From NCBI GenBank assembly GCA_019561555.1, contig JAHEQB010000034.1, positions 4,703 to 56,747 of the forward strand: a stretch of DNA of 52,045 nucleotides, given 5' to 3'. Positions 17,645 through 27,275 of this stretch are shown piece after piece. This DNA is from Methanothermococcus sp. SCGC AD-155-C09 (GTDB lineage: Archaea; AGJL01; Methanococci; Methanococcales; Methanococcaceae). A program made the translations under genes and the position numbers. Numbering within the stretch: the first letter of the stretch is position 1; every line of letters starts with the position of its first letter. The notes under the pieces were generated by a model that ran no database searches, was not told where the DNA came from, and saw only the letters and a program-made list of their open reading frames with translations.

Positions 17645-18367
17645 ATGGAATTAGGTATAGCCACAAAACTAAGTAAATTGAATGGATACCTTAACAATCT
17701 CAAGGATATTCCAGATAACACTGTCAATGAGTTGATAGAACTTAATAAGATCATTACTTCAAATTTCCATTATCATGTTATAGATATGGAAAATATCCCA
17801 TTAACCAATGAAGAAATACTAAATAATCTAAAAAAATGTGTCCTAACAATACAAAGTAAAAGGAAGGATGCCTTAGAACTTCTTGATTTGTATTCCTCCT
17901 ATGACTTTACAATCTCTATAGTCCTTGGAAACAATCACTACCTATCTAAGGAGGAATCTAAATTACCAAAGAATGTGATTTTAAGGTTGATTAATAAGGC
18001 ATTGGAGGTAAGGGATGATATTTGGGTTGGCATAGAGGGTGTTGAGGATACTGTACTTAACATTATTCAGGAGATGGATCTAACTGCCTACTATATCTAC
18101 GGAGGCACATGCCCCTCAATTATTCAAAAAAAAGTTATTTATGTGCCATATACCAAATGTATCAATAATGAGGTATTGAAAATAATGGAGGACTACCTAA
18201 GGAGAAGAAAAAATTATAAGGGAAACTATTGGGACTTTATATTGGAGTTGGACAACAGTAAAAAAGTAGAGGAGTTAAAGAATAGAAATGAGATTATAAT
18301 AGGTTATCCAGTATGTAATGGGAATCCCCTTTTGGAGATGAATAATTTTAAAGAGATATTTAGATAA
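17645..18367 (+). CDS. Uncharacterised methanogen protein
   Basis: 240 aa. An upstream GTG (17636) is part of TGTGATCACTATG, which reads better as a ribosome-binding site with ATG at 17645. I do not recognise the family with confidence. Seen: helical N-terminal half, then DFTISIVLGNNHYL, DDIWVGIEGVEDTVLNII, TAYYIYGGTCPSII, VIYVPYTKC and terminal IIIGYPVCNGNPLLEM, suggesting alternating beta/alpha segments. A distant link to luciferase/Mer-like flavin enzymes is possible but unproven. It converges on comE and overlaps its 3' end by 8 nt. No signal peptide or membrane segment. Confidence 0.7.
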   Translation: MELGIATKLSKLNGYLNNLKDIPDNTVNELIELNKIITSNFHYHVIDMENIPLTNEEILNNLKKCVLTIQSKRKDALELLDLYSSYDFTISIVLGNNHYLSKEESKLPKNVILRLINKALEVRDDIWVGIEGVEDTVLNIIQEMDLTAYYIYGGTCPSIIQKKVIYVPYTKCINNEVLKIMEDYLRRRKNYKGNYWDFILELDNSKKVEELKNRNEIIIGYPVCNGNPLLEMNNFKEIFR

Positions 18368-19001
18368 TTATTATTTCATCTTTCATGCTTTTATTAATTT
18401 TATTATTTTTATTATTATTTTTATTATTATTTTTATTATTATTTTTATGGTATTTAATACTCTCTATAAACCTGAATTTTATACACATAGGATGTAGAGG
18501 AATATTCTCAACCTTCTCATTATAGGGCTCTACCTTAACTACTATTATCTTAGTTCTATTCCCATTGAGGGATTCCTTTATTACTCTTCTTAATTCTTCC
18601 TTCTGGGATACTTCTATGGCATCAATTCCACAGGCCCTTGCTATATCCTTTAAACTCGTAGTTTCAGTCTGAGTTTTTTGATTGCCTGTGGATCCATAGG
18701 CGGAATTATCTATTATGTAGAGTATAAAATTATCTGGTTTGGTATGGCCTATAGTGGATAAAGTGCCTAAGTTCATGAGTACTGATCCATCTCCATCTAT
18801 GGCTATTACCCTCTTATCTAAGGACAGGGCTAAACCTAAACCAATGGAGGAGCACAATCCCATAGAACCTAACATATAGAAATTTTCAGGTCTATCCTTG
18901 ATATGATAAAGTTCCCTACTTGGAAACCCTATATTACAAACTATTAATTCATCAGTTATATACTCCATAAGTATTCTTATTGCATCTATTCTTCTTAGCA
19001 A
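18360..19001 (-). CDS. comE: Sulfopyruvate decarboxylase beta subunit ComE
   Basis: 213 aa, TTG start after GGTGATATA. ComD/ComE decarboxylate sulfopyruvate to sulfoacetaldehyde in coenzyme M synthesis. Seen: NIGFPSRELY, FYMLGSMGLCSSIGLGLALS, and the thiamine-diphosphate motif GDGSVLMNLGTL with downstream DNSAYGSTG. The catalytic core ends near residue 185; beyond it is a low-complexity tail KNNNKNNNKNNNKNN encoded by a 12-bp tandem repeat, absent from typical ComE and probably a recent extension. comD is not adjacent. The gene lies 18 nt downstream of the HisA-like gene, likely one operon. Confidence 0.92.
   Translation of the reverse strand: MLRRIDAIRILMEYITDELIVCNIGFPSRELYHIKDRPENFYMLGSMGLCSSIGLGLALSLDKRVIAIDGDGSVLMNLGTLSTIGHTKPDNFILYIIDNSAYGSTGNQKTQTETTSLKDIARACGIDAIEVSQKEELRRVIKESLNGNRTKIIVVKVEPYNEKVENIPLHPMCIKFRFIESIKYHKNNNKNNNKNNNKNNKINKSMKDEIIII
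18400..18447. repeat. 12-bp minisatellite inside comE
   Basis: Four tandem copies of TTATTATTATTT (plus-strand reading, with a shorter flanking unit). It encodes the Asn/Lys tail of ComE. Copy-number change alters tail length by 4 residues per unit without a frameshift. Confidence 0.75.
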
Positions 19002-19019
19002 TATATCACCACTTCCTTA

Positions 19020-19700
19020 CTACCTATATCTTTCAATTATCTCTCTGAGGTTTAAAATGCCCTTATGTATTACAGTACCCAGTAGTACTCCTTGGATTCC
19101 TAAGTTATAACATTCCCTTAGATCTCCCTCATCCCTTACTCCTCCACCAACATATATTGGATTATCTGTTTTATTTATTATTTCCCTTATAATCTTCCAA
19201 TCTATGCCCCTCTGAGTGCCTACAGAGGATATATCCAATACTATCAAAGGGATAGTTTTATCTAATCTATTTAAGATCTCTTCTAAGTTATAATTCATGG
19301 GACTTAATAATTTACCCTCCTTGAAGTCTAAACTAAGTACTATATCCCCTCTATTTAATAGATTTAGATCTCTTAGAGTTTCTGTCCCTAAGATGATTCT
19401 ATTGCATATATTTAGGGATTTAAGGTTTTCTAATTCTAATTTGGTAGTAATGCCACTATCCAAGATTTTGTATCCATTTATTTTCTTTACTATATGGAAG
19501 TTGTTGCCCTTCTTCATTATGGCATCTAAATCTGCAATATATATCTTCTCTGCTCCTTCTTCCCTGTATTTCTTTGCTACATCCATAGGGTTTGAGGAAT
19601 TACATAGTACTGTCTTTAGGGGTTTATAGTTTCCCCTATCTCCTCCTTTACCATGAACTGCCATACCATTTAATATATCAATTACAGGTATAATTTCCAT
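19020..19700 (-). CDS. HisA/HisF-family (beta/alpha)8 protein
   Basis: 226 aa, ATG after CGTGAAAACCT. Seen: IIPVIDILNGMAVHGKGG (phosphate-barrel start like HisA), EKIYIADLDAIMKKGNN, ILDSGITTKLELE, RIILGTETL, DIVLSLDFKEGKLLSP, LIVLDISSVGTQRG, IYVGGGVRDEGDL and GVLLGTVIH, a full TIM barrel with HisA-like phosphate loops. The catalytic Asp pair of HisA appears in altered context, which fits the 'HisA/HisF-related' family of methanogens rather than histidine synthesis. Its substrate is unknown. Pairing with comE suggests a role linked to coenzyme synthesis, but that is inference. Confidence 0.8.
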   Translation of the reverse strand: MEIIPVIDILNGMAVHGKGGDRGNYKPLKTVLCNSSNPMDVAKKYREEGAEKIYIADLDAIMKKGNNFHIVKKINGYKILDSGITTKLELENLKSLNICNRIILGTETLRDLNLLNRGDIVLSLDFKEGKLLSPMNYNLEEILNRLDKTIPLIVLDISSVGTQRGIDWKIIREIINKTDNPIYVGGGVRDEGDLRECYNLGIQGVLLGTVIHKGILNLREIIERYR

Positions 19701-19724
19701 AGGTTTTCACGTAATTATTTTTTA

Positions 19725-20050
19725 ATTACAATTAAACACGTAAAATAAACATGTAATCCTATAAGAATTAAGGGATAAAACATTAATAAAGGAATATTTT
19801 AAGTTCCTACTAACCTAATTATGAACTTTTTAATCTTGTCAAAGGATTCTACCTACTCTCTTAGTGCTTAGGAATATTTAGGCGTAATGAAAGGATTTTT
19901 ACTTTGTATGTTTTACTCCTTTAGATATTTTAAAATCTTAGATTAATTATATTTTTATTACTTTATTTTTTATGGTTTTTTATTTATTATAGATTTTTTA
20001 AGATTATAATTTTTATTTCAGAATAAGCAATTTTTTAGGAAATTTTAAAT
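19725..20050 (-). mobile_element. Dispersed MITE-like element, type I copy
   Basis: Begins ACAATTAAACACGTAAAATA (family terminus variant). It contains TGTCAAAGGATTC, the core TCTTAGTGCTTAGGAATATT (about 19859), AATGAAAGGATTTTTACTTT and TTAGATATTTTAAAATCTTA. Its reverse complement aligns along most of its length with the copy at 17335. The right boundary, near AATTTTTTAGG, is approximate. The rest of the gap to 20162 is T-rich. Confidence 0.65.
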
Positions 20051-20162
20051 TATTTTTTAATCTTTTTATTTTTTTTAATAGTTTTTATAATTATAAATTT
20101 TTTATTATTTTATAAATTTTATTAATATTTTATTATTTTATTTTTTTAATTAAATTTATTTT

Positions 20163-20969
<807 letters not shown>

Positions 20970-21179
20970 TTACCTTATTTATCTTTTCTTAAGTTATTAT
21001 TTTTAAAAATTTATTAAATATTTATTAAATTAAAAATTATTATTAAATTATAAAAAAATAAAATTATTAAAAATTATTTTATATAAAAACAAAAATAATT
21101 AAAATAAAATGAAATAGATTTAAAAAGTAATAATAAATAAATTTTAAAATACCTAAGATGAGGGAATTAATTATATTAT

Positions 21180-21540
21180 AATTAAAGGAAACCTGTCCAC
21201 TTTAACATAAACACCACATCAGTTATTATAGTACAGAAAAAAACTTACAAAAGAAATTCCAGTTTCTACAGAATTCTTAGCAGTAATAGAGCAGAGAAAG
21301 ATCCTTACCTCTCTTCAGGGAAGAAAACACTGATTCAATTAATCTTCTCTGCCCAAAGGTTTGATACTCAAACCCCAAGTTAAGACTTTTTAGAACACTG
21401 ATTCTAAAAATGATTCTAGCAGTTCTCTATATTGAGGGTGTTTGAATGTAGTTGCTATGGTAAAGTGTTTTAATTTCTATAGGTATTTTGTTCCTTTTAA
21501 AGATTTTTAATCTCTTCACAATAATTCTTTATTCTTAACA
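21180..21540 (-). pseudogene. Decayed transposase 3' remnant
   Basis: On the minus strand, about 21540 down to 21291 reads LKIFKRNKIPIEIKTLYHSN, then YIQTPSI-stop-RTARIIFRIS, and LGFEYQTFGQRRLIESVFSS followed by LKRGKDLSLLYYC and a stop. A shifted frame continues NSVETGISFVSFFLYYN. FGQRRLIESVFSSLKR is the C-terminal signature of DDE transposases of archaeal insertion sequences (conserved E in (R/K)xxIE). Stops and a frameshift make it non-functional, and the N-terminal two thirds are absent. No intact inverted ends are seen. The 1-kb gap 20967-21994 contains this, AT-rich filler and one dispersed element. Confidence 0.65.
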
Positions 21541-21794
21541 TAATAATATTTTATGTAATTGTTATATATATGTTTATTTTATGTGGATAGGATAAAAAAA
21601 TATAAAATAAAAATTAAATAAAATGATAAAATAATTAAAGAAATATAAAAAATTAATAAAAATAAAAAGTTAAGTAAAATCTATAAAAAAATATATAAAA
21701 ATTTATTAAAAAAATAAAAATAAAGAAATAATAAAAAATAATAATTAAAGATAAAAGATGAATAATAAAAGTAAAAAATATAAAATAAATTAGA

Positions 21795-21975
21795 TAATTA
21801 GGTTTTAAAATAATTAAGAAGGAAGTAAAATATAATTAGTATAAATTCTATAATACCCTTCATATTCTGAGCACGGAGGGCAGGAGAATCCTTTAAAAAT
21901 ATATAATGTTATAAAAGTTATAACTCGTAAAGTAGGACTTAAAGTATTTCCATATATTTTAAATCTAAGAATTAA
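21795..21975 (+). mobile_element. Dispersed MITE-like element, type I partial copy
   Basis: GGTTTTAAAATAATTAAGAA, GGAAGTAAAATATAATTAGT, the diverged core TCTGAGCACGGAGGGCAGGA (about 21866) and GAATCCTTTAAAAATATA match other type I copies. It ends about 20 bp before the shikimate kinase start, so that gene is expressed from within or across the element. Confidence 0.55.
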
Positions 21976-21994
21976 AAATCTTTGGTGTATCCTT

Positions 21995-22852
21995 ATGAAT
22001 AAAATGAAATCCTCAGTAGTTTCTCCTGCATCAGGAACTATTATAAATGGAATAGCCACAGGTAAGGGATCTGCATTTGGTATTGATTTAAAGATAAAGG
22101 CCACTGTTGAATTTATAGATGATGGCAAAAGAGAAATAAAGGGCATTATAAAGGATCATCCAAATATAAGTACCAATCTTATAGAAATATGTTTAAAAAA
22201 TGTATTAGATTATTTTAATTTGGATTATTCAGGAAGGGTTATCACAGAAAGTAAAATACCCATAAGATCTGGGTTAAGTAGTAGTAGTGCCACTTCAAAC
22301 TCTGTGGTTTTGGCGGCCTTTGAGGCCTTGGGCGAAAAAATAGAGGATAAATTAATATTGGATTTAGCAATAAAATCCTCCTTTGAGGCAGGTCTAACAG
22401 TTACAGGGGCCTATGATGATGCCACAGCATCCTACTATGGAGGTATTACAATTACTGATAACTTAAAAAGGGAAATAATTAAAAGGGATAGATTTAAGGA
22501 GGATATTACTGTCTTAGTACTAATGCCCAATTTAAATAAAAATGTAGATGTAAATAGAATGAAACTTTTAAAGGATTATGTTAATGTGGCATTTAATCAA
22601 TGCTTAATGGGAAAGTACTATAGGGCATTATTTTTAAATGGCTTGATATATTCCTCGGCCTTAAAATTTCCAGTGGAGATATCAATAGAGGCCATTGAAA
22701 AAGGGGCCATAACAGCAGGCCTATCTGGAACAGGGCCCTCCTATGTAGTTCTCTGCAACGAGGAAAATGTTAAAAATGTTAAAAATACTCTTGAAAAATA
22801 TGGTAAGGTAATTATTACAAAATTAAATAACGATGGTGCTAAGATATTATAA
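21995..22852 (+). CDS. aroK: Archaeal shikimate kinase (GHMP superfamily)
   Basis: 285 aa. ATG at 21995 chosen because TTTGGTGTATCCTT places GGTG 9 nt upstream; a second ATG 9 nt later is less well spaced. Seen: [20 protein letters not shown] at the N-terminus, ATP loop [15 protein letters not shown] (about 90-104), [13 protein letters not shown] and C-terminal [17 protein letters not shown]. This is the GHMP-type shikimate kinase that replaces AroK of bacteria in archaea (compare MJ1440). It phosphorylates shikimate in aromatic amino acid synthesis. cbiL follows after 33 nt, so the two may be cotranscribed. Confidence 0.93.
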   Translation: MNKMKSSVVSPASGTIINGIATGKGSAFGIDLKIKATVEFIDDGKREIKGIIKDHPNISTNLIEICLKNVLDYFNLDYSGRVITESKIPIRSGLSSSSATSNSVVLAAFEALGEKIEDKLILDLAIKSSFEAGLTVTGAYDDATASYYGGITITDNLKREIIKRDRFKEDITVLVLMPNLNKNVDVNRMKLLKDYVNVAFNQCLMGKYYRALFLNGLIYSSALKFPVEISIEAIEKGAITAGLSGTGPSYVVLCNEENVKNVKNTLEKYGKVIITKLNNDGAKIL

Positions 22853-22885
22853 AAAACCATAAATATAATAAAAATTGGTGGAAAT

Positions 22886-23578
22886 GTGGTAGATAAAGTA
22901 TATGGCATTGGGGTAGGCCCAGGAGATGAAGAACTTCTAACATTAAAGGCCATTAAAATACTAAAGGAAGTGGATACAATTTTTGTACCTATATCTAAGG
23001 AAGGAAAGTCCTCCTTTGCATACAATATTATAAAAAATATTGCAGATGGGAAAAATATAGTGGAATTACTTTTCCCAATGAGTAAGGATAGAGAATACTT
23101 AAGGAAGTATTGGCATAATGCATACAAAACCATAAAAAATAGTAATGGAAATGTGGCCATTATTACAATTGGAGATCCCACATTATATAGTACCTTTTCC
23201 TATGTTTGGAATCTATTAAAGGAAGACAATATTCCTGTTGAAGTGATAAATGGGATTGCCTCTCCCTTTGCATGTGCCTCAAGATTAAATATTCCCCTTG
23301 TTGAAGGCGAAGAAAACTTAGTAGTGCTTCCTCAAGGTAAAGATTTGGAAAAATACTTAGGATTATTTGATACAATAGTGGTTATGAAAACCAAAAAACT
23401 GGGAGAAAAGTTAAAAAGTATTTTAGATAATGAACAAAGGGATAAATACCTAATAGGAGTTGTAAGTAAAGGTTTTTGTAGGGATGAAAAAATACAGATG
23501 GGAAAAATAGATGAAATTAATTTTGATGAGGTTAATGAATACCTATCTCTTGCCATAATTAAGAGGATAAAGGAATAA
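22886..23578 (+). CDS. cbiL: Cobalt-precorrin-2 C(20)-methyltransferase CbiL
   Basis: 230 aa, GTG start with GGTGG 5 nt upstream. SAM-dependent tetrapyrrole methylase fold: VYGIGVGPGDEELLTLKA at the N-terminus, PMSKD, IITIGDPTLYSTFSYVW (methylase signature), VINGIASPFACASRLNIPL, VVLPQG and TIVVMKTKKLGEKL. These fit CbiL/CobI, which methylates C20 of (cobalt-)precorrin-2 in the anaerobic corrin ring pathway. Length is normal for the family. It lies in an apparent pair with shikimate kinase. The chelatase genes at 38-40 kb could belong to the same cobamide route. Confidence 0.92.
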   Translation: MVDKVYGIGVGPGDEELLTLKAIKILKEVDTIFVPISKEGKSSFAYNIIKNIADGKNIVELLFPMSKDREYLRKYWHNAYKTIKNSNGNVAIITIGDPTLYSTFSYVWNLLKEDNIPVEVINGIASPFACASRLNIPLVEGEENLVVLPQGKDLEKYLGLFDTIVVMKTKKLGEKLKSILDNEQRDKYLIGVVSKGFCRDEKIQMGKIDEINFDEVNEYLSLAIIKRIKE

Positions 23579-23639
23579 AAGAGTATAAAAAAATTAAAAA
23601 TTATGGATAAAAGATAAAAAATAAATAAAAAGAATAAAA

Positions 23640-24031
23640 TATAATCCTAAAAAAATTATTTATAGTAAAAAAATTTTGATTCTCAATAATAGTTTATAAA
23701 AATAATAGTTTATAAAAATAATAATTTTAAAAATAAAAAAATAAATAATAATCAAAATGTAATAGAATAACCTAAGATCTAAAAATACCTAAGAAAGGTA
23801 GAACTCTCTTTACCTATATTTCCTCCTTGATGCACCTAAGAACTGGGAGAAAAAGGTAGAATCATAAGAATATATTATGAAGGCTATATTAATCTAAGGT
23901 AGAGGGACTGACAGTAATCCTCTTTTTTAAAATTTTATTTCTTATATTATATTTATTATTAATTATTTTTAGTATATCTTTTAGGTAAAAATTGTAGGTT
24001 AGGTTAAAGTTAAGGTTATATGGCTATGATA
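23640..24031 (+). mobile_element. Dispersed MITE-like element, type I copy
   Basis: Begins TAATCCTAAAAAAATTATTT (distal end, reverse complement of the one at 4790), then ATCTAAAAATACCTAAGAAA, the diverged core CACCTAAGAACTGGGAGAAA (about 23831) and CTAAGGTAGAGGGACT. It ends near AGTTAAGGTTATATGGCTAT. The gap remainder (24032-24209) has GTTTTAAAGTTCTTAGGAAT (about 24142), also present at 27194. Confidence 0.6.
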
Positions 24032-24209
24032 TATAAAAAAAGTTTATAAAAATAATAAAGTAATTATATATAGAAGTAAGACCTATAACAGAGATTGCCA
24101 CATAAGGTTATAGTAAGATTGGATTCTACTTTCCTTTTATGTTTTAAAGTTCTTAGGAATAGATCATGTATTATATACTTAACAACAATTAAAGTTAATA
24201 AGGGATTTT

Positions 24210-25190
24210 ATGATAATAAAAACTGCAAGACTATCTCATAATAACAAGGTTTCAGAAGGATTAAAAAACTTCTCCAATATATCTATATCAGGGTATAAAT
24301 TTGTAGAAAATAATAAAGAAATATGTAATCCTAAGGAATATGATACCTTTATATGGACAAAGGAGATATTAACCCCATCGGAGGTTAAATTATGGGAAAA
24401 ATCCATAATAGATGAAATTGAAAGGGGAAAAAACATATACAACATGGCAAGATTGTATATGGTATCCCATAATAAAAAATTATCCTCCCTGGCTGATAGA
24501 TATGGTATTGAATACTTTGATTGTTCAGATCCCAATGCCTTTGATAAATATAGAGAATATGCTAAGTTAGGGTTAAAGGGGATAGAGGCTAAGATAATAA
24601 CAATAATGGGTACTGGAAGGAAATGTGGAAAATTTACCACCTCCCTATTCTTAAGGAATGAACTTAGTAAATATCTTAAGGTTGGCACTGTGGGCACTGA
24701 ACCCCATTCAAAATTATGTGGTATTGATGAAATGGTAATCCCTCAAGTTATACCCATCTGTCATGTGGCCTCTACCCTATATGGAGCCATTAAAAAGGTT
24801 GATTTAAATAATAAAGACTTAATAATAGTATCCAGTCAAACAGGAGTATTCTCTGATCCATTGGAGGTTGGGACAGGAAGAGGAGGAGGGGTTGTTAGTT
24901 TGTCCATTCTCCAAGGTTCAAAACCAGATTATATAATACTTGCATCCAATACATTGAATACTATGGAGATAGAGAGGAATATAAGGGCAATAGAGATATT
25001 AAGTAATAAAAGGGTAATTGGTATTACCATAAATGGAAAGTATGCTGGAGAGGCCTACAGTAATGAGGATTATAGAGATATATTAAATAATATTTCTGAA
25101 GAGTTTAATATGCCAGTGGCTGATGTTATTAGAGGCATTTATTCAAAGGATTTTGTTAAAAGTATTATGGAACAGTGCAGTGAAAAATAA
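24210..25190 (+). CDS. DUF1611-family P-loop protein (D-glutamate N-acetyltransferase-like)
   Basis: 326 aa, ATG. Residues about 130-326 form a P-loop domain: IITIMGTGRKCGKFTTSLF (Walker A variant), KVGTVGTEPHSKLCGIDEMV, LIIVSSQTGVFSD, GRGGGVVSLSILQGSKPDYI and VIGITINGKYAG. This is the DUF1611 family, whose characterised members include DgcN, a D-glutamate N-acetyltransferase. The N-terminal part has a Rossmann-like start. Function here is unproven; in methanogens it could act on an amino acid or a cofactor side chain. It is flanked by dispersed elements on the left and a structured intergenic stretch on the right. Confidence 0.78.
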   Translation: MIIKTARLSHNNKVSEGLKNFSNISISGYKFVENNKEICNPKEYDTFIWTKEILTPSEVKLWEKSIIDEIERGKNIYNMARLYMVSHNKKLSSLADRYGIEYFDCSDPNAFDKYREYAKLGLKGIEAKIITIMGTGRKCGKFTTSLFLRNELSKYLKVGTVGTEPHSKLCGIDEMVIPQVIPICHVASTLYGAIKKVDLNNKDLIIVSSQTGVFSDPLEVGTGRGGGVVSLSILQGSKPDYIILASNTLNTMEIERNIRAIEILSNKRVIGITINGKYAGEAYSNEDYRDILNNISEEFNMPVADVIRGIYSKDFVKSIMEQCSEK

Positions 25191-25289
25191 AATTATGAAA
25201 TTATTAATATAGATTTTATTTTTAAAAAATTATTATACTAAAAATAGAAAAATAAAGAAAAGAAATTTAAAAAGGAAGTTGCAAAATAA

Positions 25290-25440
25290 TAAGATATCTA
25301 ATAGGAAGAACCCTATAAAAAGATGAAATCCATAAAAATAGGGCCCTTAAAAGACTTTACTTCATATACCTCCCCCTATAGAGGAATAGTTTTAAAAAGT
25401 AGCAGAAAAATAGGAATATAAAACCAAAACTATTCATAAT
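25290..25440 (+). other. Relatively GC-rich intergenic stretch with nested inverted repeats
   Basis: Between the DUF1611 gene and mptN (gap 25191-25768). CCCTAT (about 25311) pairs with ATAGGG (about 25338), and GAATAGTTTT (25384-25393) pairs perfectly with AAAACTATTC (25426-25435). CCTCCCCCTATAGAGG lies between. Higher GC than the surrounding filler hints at a structured RNA, but no known family is recognised and it could be a decayed element. The rest of the gap is A-rich, with a fragment TATAGTAAAATACAGGG at about 25616. Confidence 0.35.
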
Positions 25441-25768
25441 TAAAAAAGATGAAAAAAGATTTATGAAAATTTATTAAATTAAAATAAAAAATAAAATAAT
25501 TTAAAAAATTAATAAAAATATAAAAAAATAAAATTAAATTATAAAATAATATAAAATTTATTTTTTAAATAATTACAGGGGAAAACTCTAATTACAAAGA
25601 TCATTGCTACTATATTATAGTAAAATACAGGGTTTCACTCCCTTTTTAAATGTAAATGGTTAAAATTAACTTTAAAAGATAATAAAATCTATAATATATT
25701 TTTAAAGTTTTTAAGAATATATTAATAATTTAATATTACCATAAAAAATATAAAAAAATAGTGAAATT

Positions 25769-26644
25769 ATGAAATTAGGTATATTAACTGAGGAAAAGGA
25801 CTGGGTTACTTGTGAATTGGAAAGAACTATGAAGGAATTTAATATAAACCCAGTATATATCCTGCCTTCCAGAATATCATCATATATTGGTATGGATACA
25901 AAGTTTGAATATGATAAAGAGGATATTTTAGATTTAGATGGCATATTTGTCAGAAATCTTGGAGATCCTACTCACTATTATAGATTTGATGTTTTAAAGT
26001 ATATTGGAGAATATATTCCCATAATAAATCCTGCAGAGGCCCTTGAAAATGCAGGCAATAAATATAAAACCTCTTCTTTAATGGATATACACAGAATACC
26101 CCATCCAAAGACCCTTATAACTGAGGATATTGATAAGGCAGTTATGTGGTCAGAAAAATTTAAAGACTGTGTTTTAAAACCTATATTTGGAAACCGTGGA
26201 AAAAACATAAGTAGATTAAAAAATAAATCCCTTATTAGTAAATTAAATATATTGAATGAATTTAAAAGGAAGTATGGGGTAATATATATGCAGGAGTTCA
26301 TAGATACCCCTGGGGAGGAATATAGGGATATTAGAGCCTTTGTTATAGGGGATGAGGTTGTAAGTGCCATGTATCGTATATCTGATGATTGGATAACAAA
26401 TATCCATCAAAAGGGAAGATCTAAAGAATGCGAAATCACTGAGGAAATAAGGGAATTGGCCATAAAGGCAAAAAATGCAGTGGGTTTGCTCTATGGTGGG
26501 GTGGATATTATGGAATGTAAAGAGGGGGGTTTAAAGGTAATTGAGGTTAATGGGGCTCCTTCCTGGGAGGCACTTTCAAGGGTCTCTAATGTGGATATAT
26601 CCAAATTGTTGGTTGAATATATATTGGAGAACTTTTTGAAATAA
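25769..26644 (+). CDS. mptN: Tetrahydromethanopterin:alpha-L-glutamate ligase MptN
   Basis: 291 aa, ATG after AGTGAAATT. ATP-grasp ligase of the RimK type. Seen: MKLGILTEEKDW, PSRISSYIG, DGIFVRNLGDPTHYYRFDVL, CVLKPIFGNRGKNISRL (ATP-binding loop), YMQEFIDTPGEEYRDIRAF, WITNIHQKGRS and metal-binding KVIEVNGAPSW. Length and motifs match MptN (MJ0620), which adds glutamate to tetrahydromethanopterin to give tetrahydrosarcinapterin. CofF, an F420 glutamate ligase, is the close alternative. It stands alone between long non-coding gaps. Confidence 0.85.
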   Translation: MKLGILTEEKDWVTCELERTMKEFNINPVYILPSRISSYIGMDTKFEYDKEDILDLDGIFVRNLGDPTHYYRFDVLKYIGEYIPIINPAEALENAGNKYKTSSLMDIHRIPHPKTLITEDIDKAVMWSEKFKDCVLKPIFGNRGKNISRLKNKSLISKLNILNEFKRKYGVIYMQEFIDTPGEEYRDIRAFVIGDEVVSAMYRISDDWITNIHQKGRSKECEITEEIRELAIKAKNAVGLLYGGVDIMECKEGGLKVIEVNGAPSWEALSRVSNVDISKLLVEYILENFLK

Positions 26645-26745
26645 GTTATTATGAATATAAAAATAAAAATAATATAAAAAATAAAATATGGAATTAATAT
26701 AAAATTTATTTCTTAAAAAATTTATAAAGAAGGACCTAAGTAATA

Positions 26746-26765
26746 GAAGAGCATTGCCACTCTTC
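26746..26765 (+). terminator. Stem-loop downstream of mptN
   Basis: GAAGAG-CATTGCCA-CTCTTC is a perfect 6-bp hairpin 100 nt past the stop codon. CATTGC(C/T)ACT recurs at about 25603. It may end the transcript or be part of a repeat. Confidence 0.35.
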
Positions 26766-26796
26766 CTTTGAATGTAAAAGGTTAATAAAGCCTATA

Positions 26797-27244
26797 TTGT
26801 AGTTAAACACATAATATCTTAAACGTATAATCTATAAATAGAATATAGTACTAAAAATAATATAAGGGATAAAATATTAGTAAAGAGAAATACTTTAACT
26901 CCATCTACCTTGGCATAACTACGAACCTTCATAAACGCAATCCTTAGGGAGAATTATCCTTTCTCTACAGTGCTTAGGATCATAAATAGAATAATGAAGA
27001 GGCTCTACTTTTTACGTATTTACTTCTTTTTAAGTATTTTAAAATCTTATATTTTTATTTTTTTATCTTAATTATTTTTTATTTTCATGTTAATAATTTT
27101 TATAATTATAATAATAATTTTTTATGAGGTCCTTAATGAAAATTAAGATACTGTTTATTTAAGTATAAATAATTTTGTTTAGGACCATATTTTGTTTTAA
27201 AGTTCTTGGAAATAGGTTTAAGGTGTTTTATGCATTTAACTATA
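26797..27244 (-). mobile_element. Dispersed MITE-like element, longest type I copy with both ends
   Basis: 448 bp. The left end reads TTGTAGTTAAACACATAATA; the right end on the minus strand reads TATAGTTAAATGCATAAAAC, so the termini are inverted repeats. The core CTACAGTGCTTAGGATCATA (about 26966), GAGGCTCTACTTTTTACG, a hairpin CTTAATGAAAATTAAG (about 27142) and AGTATAAATAATTTTGTTTA (about 27161) follow. This copy best defines type I. It ends 31 bp from the MnmC-like stop codon. Confidence 0.75.
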
Positions 27245-27275
27245 ATTTATACTTGGATAGTACTCCATAAACCAA

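Noticed and set aside
21814-22146. 110-codon minus-strand frame over the shikimate kinase start
   Set aside because: It overlaps a well-supported gene and a repeat, with no family motif.
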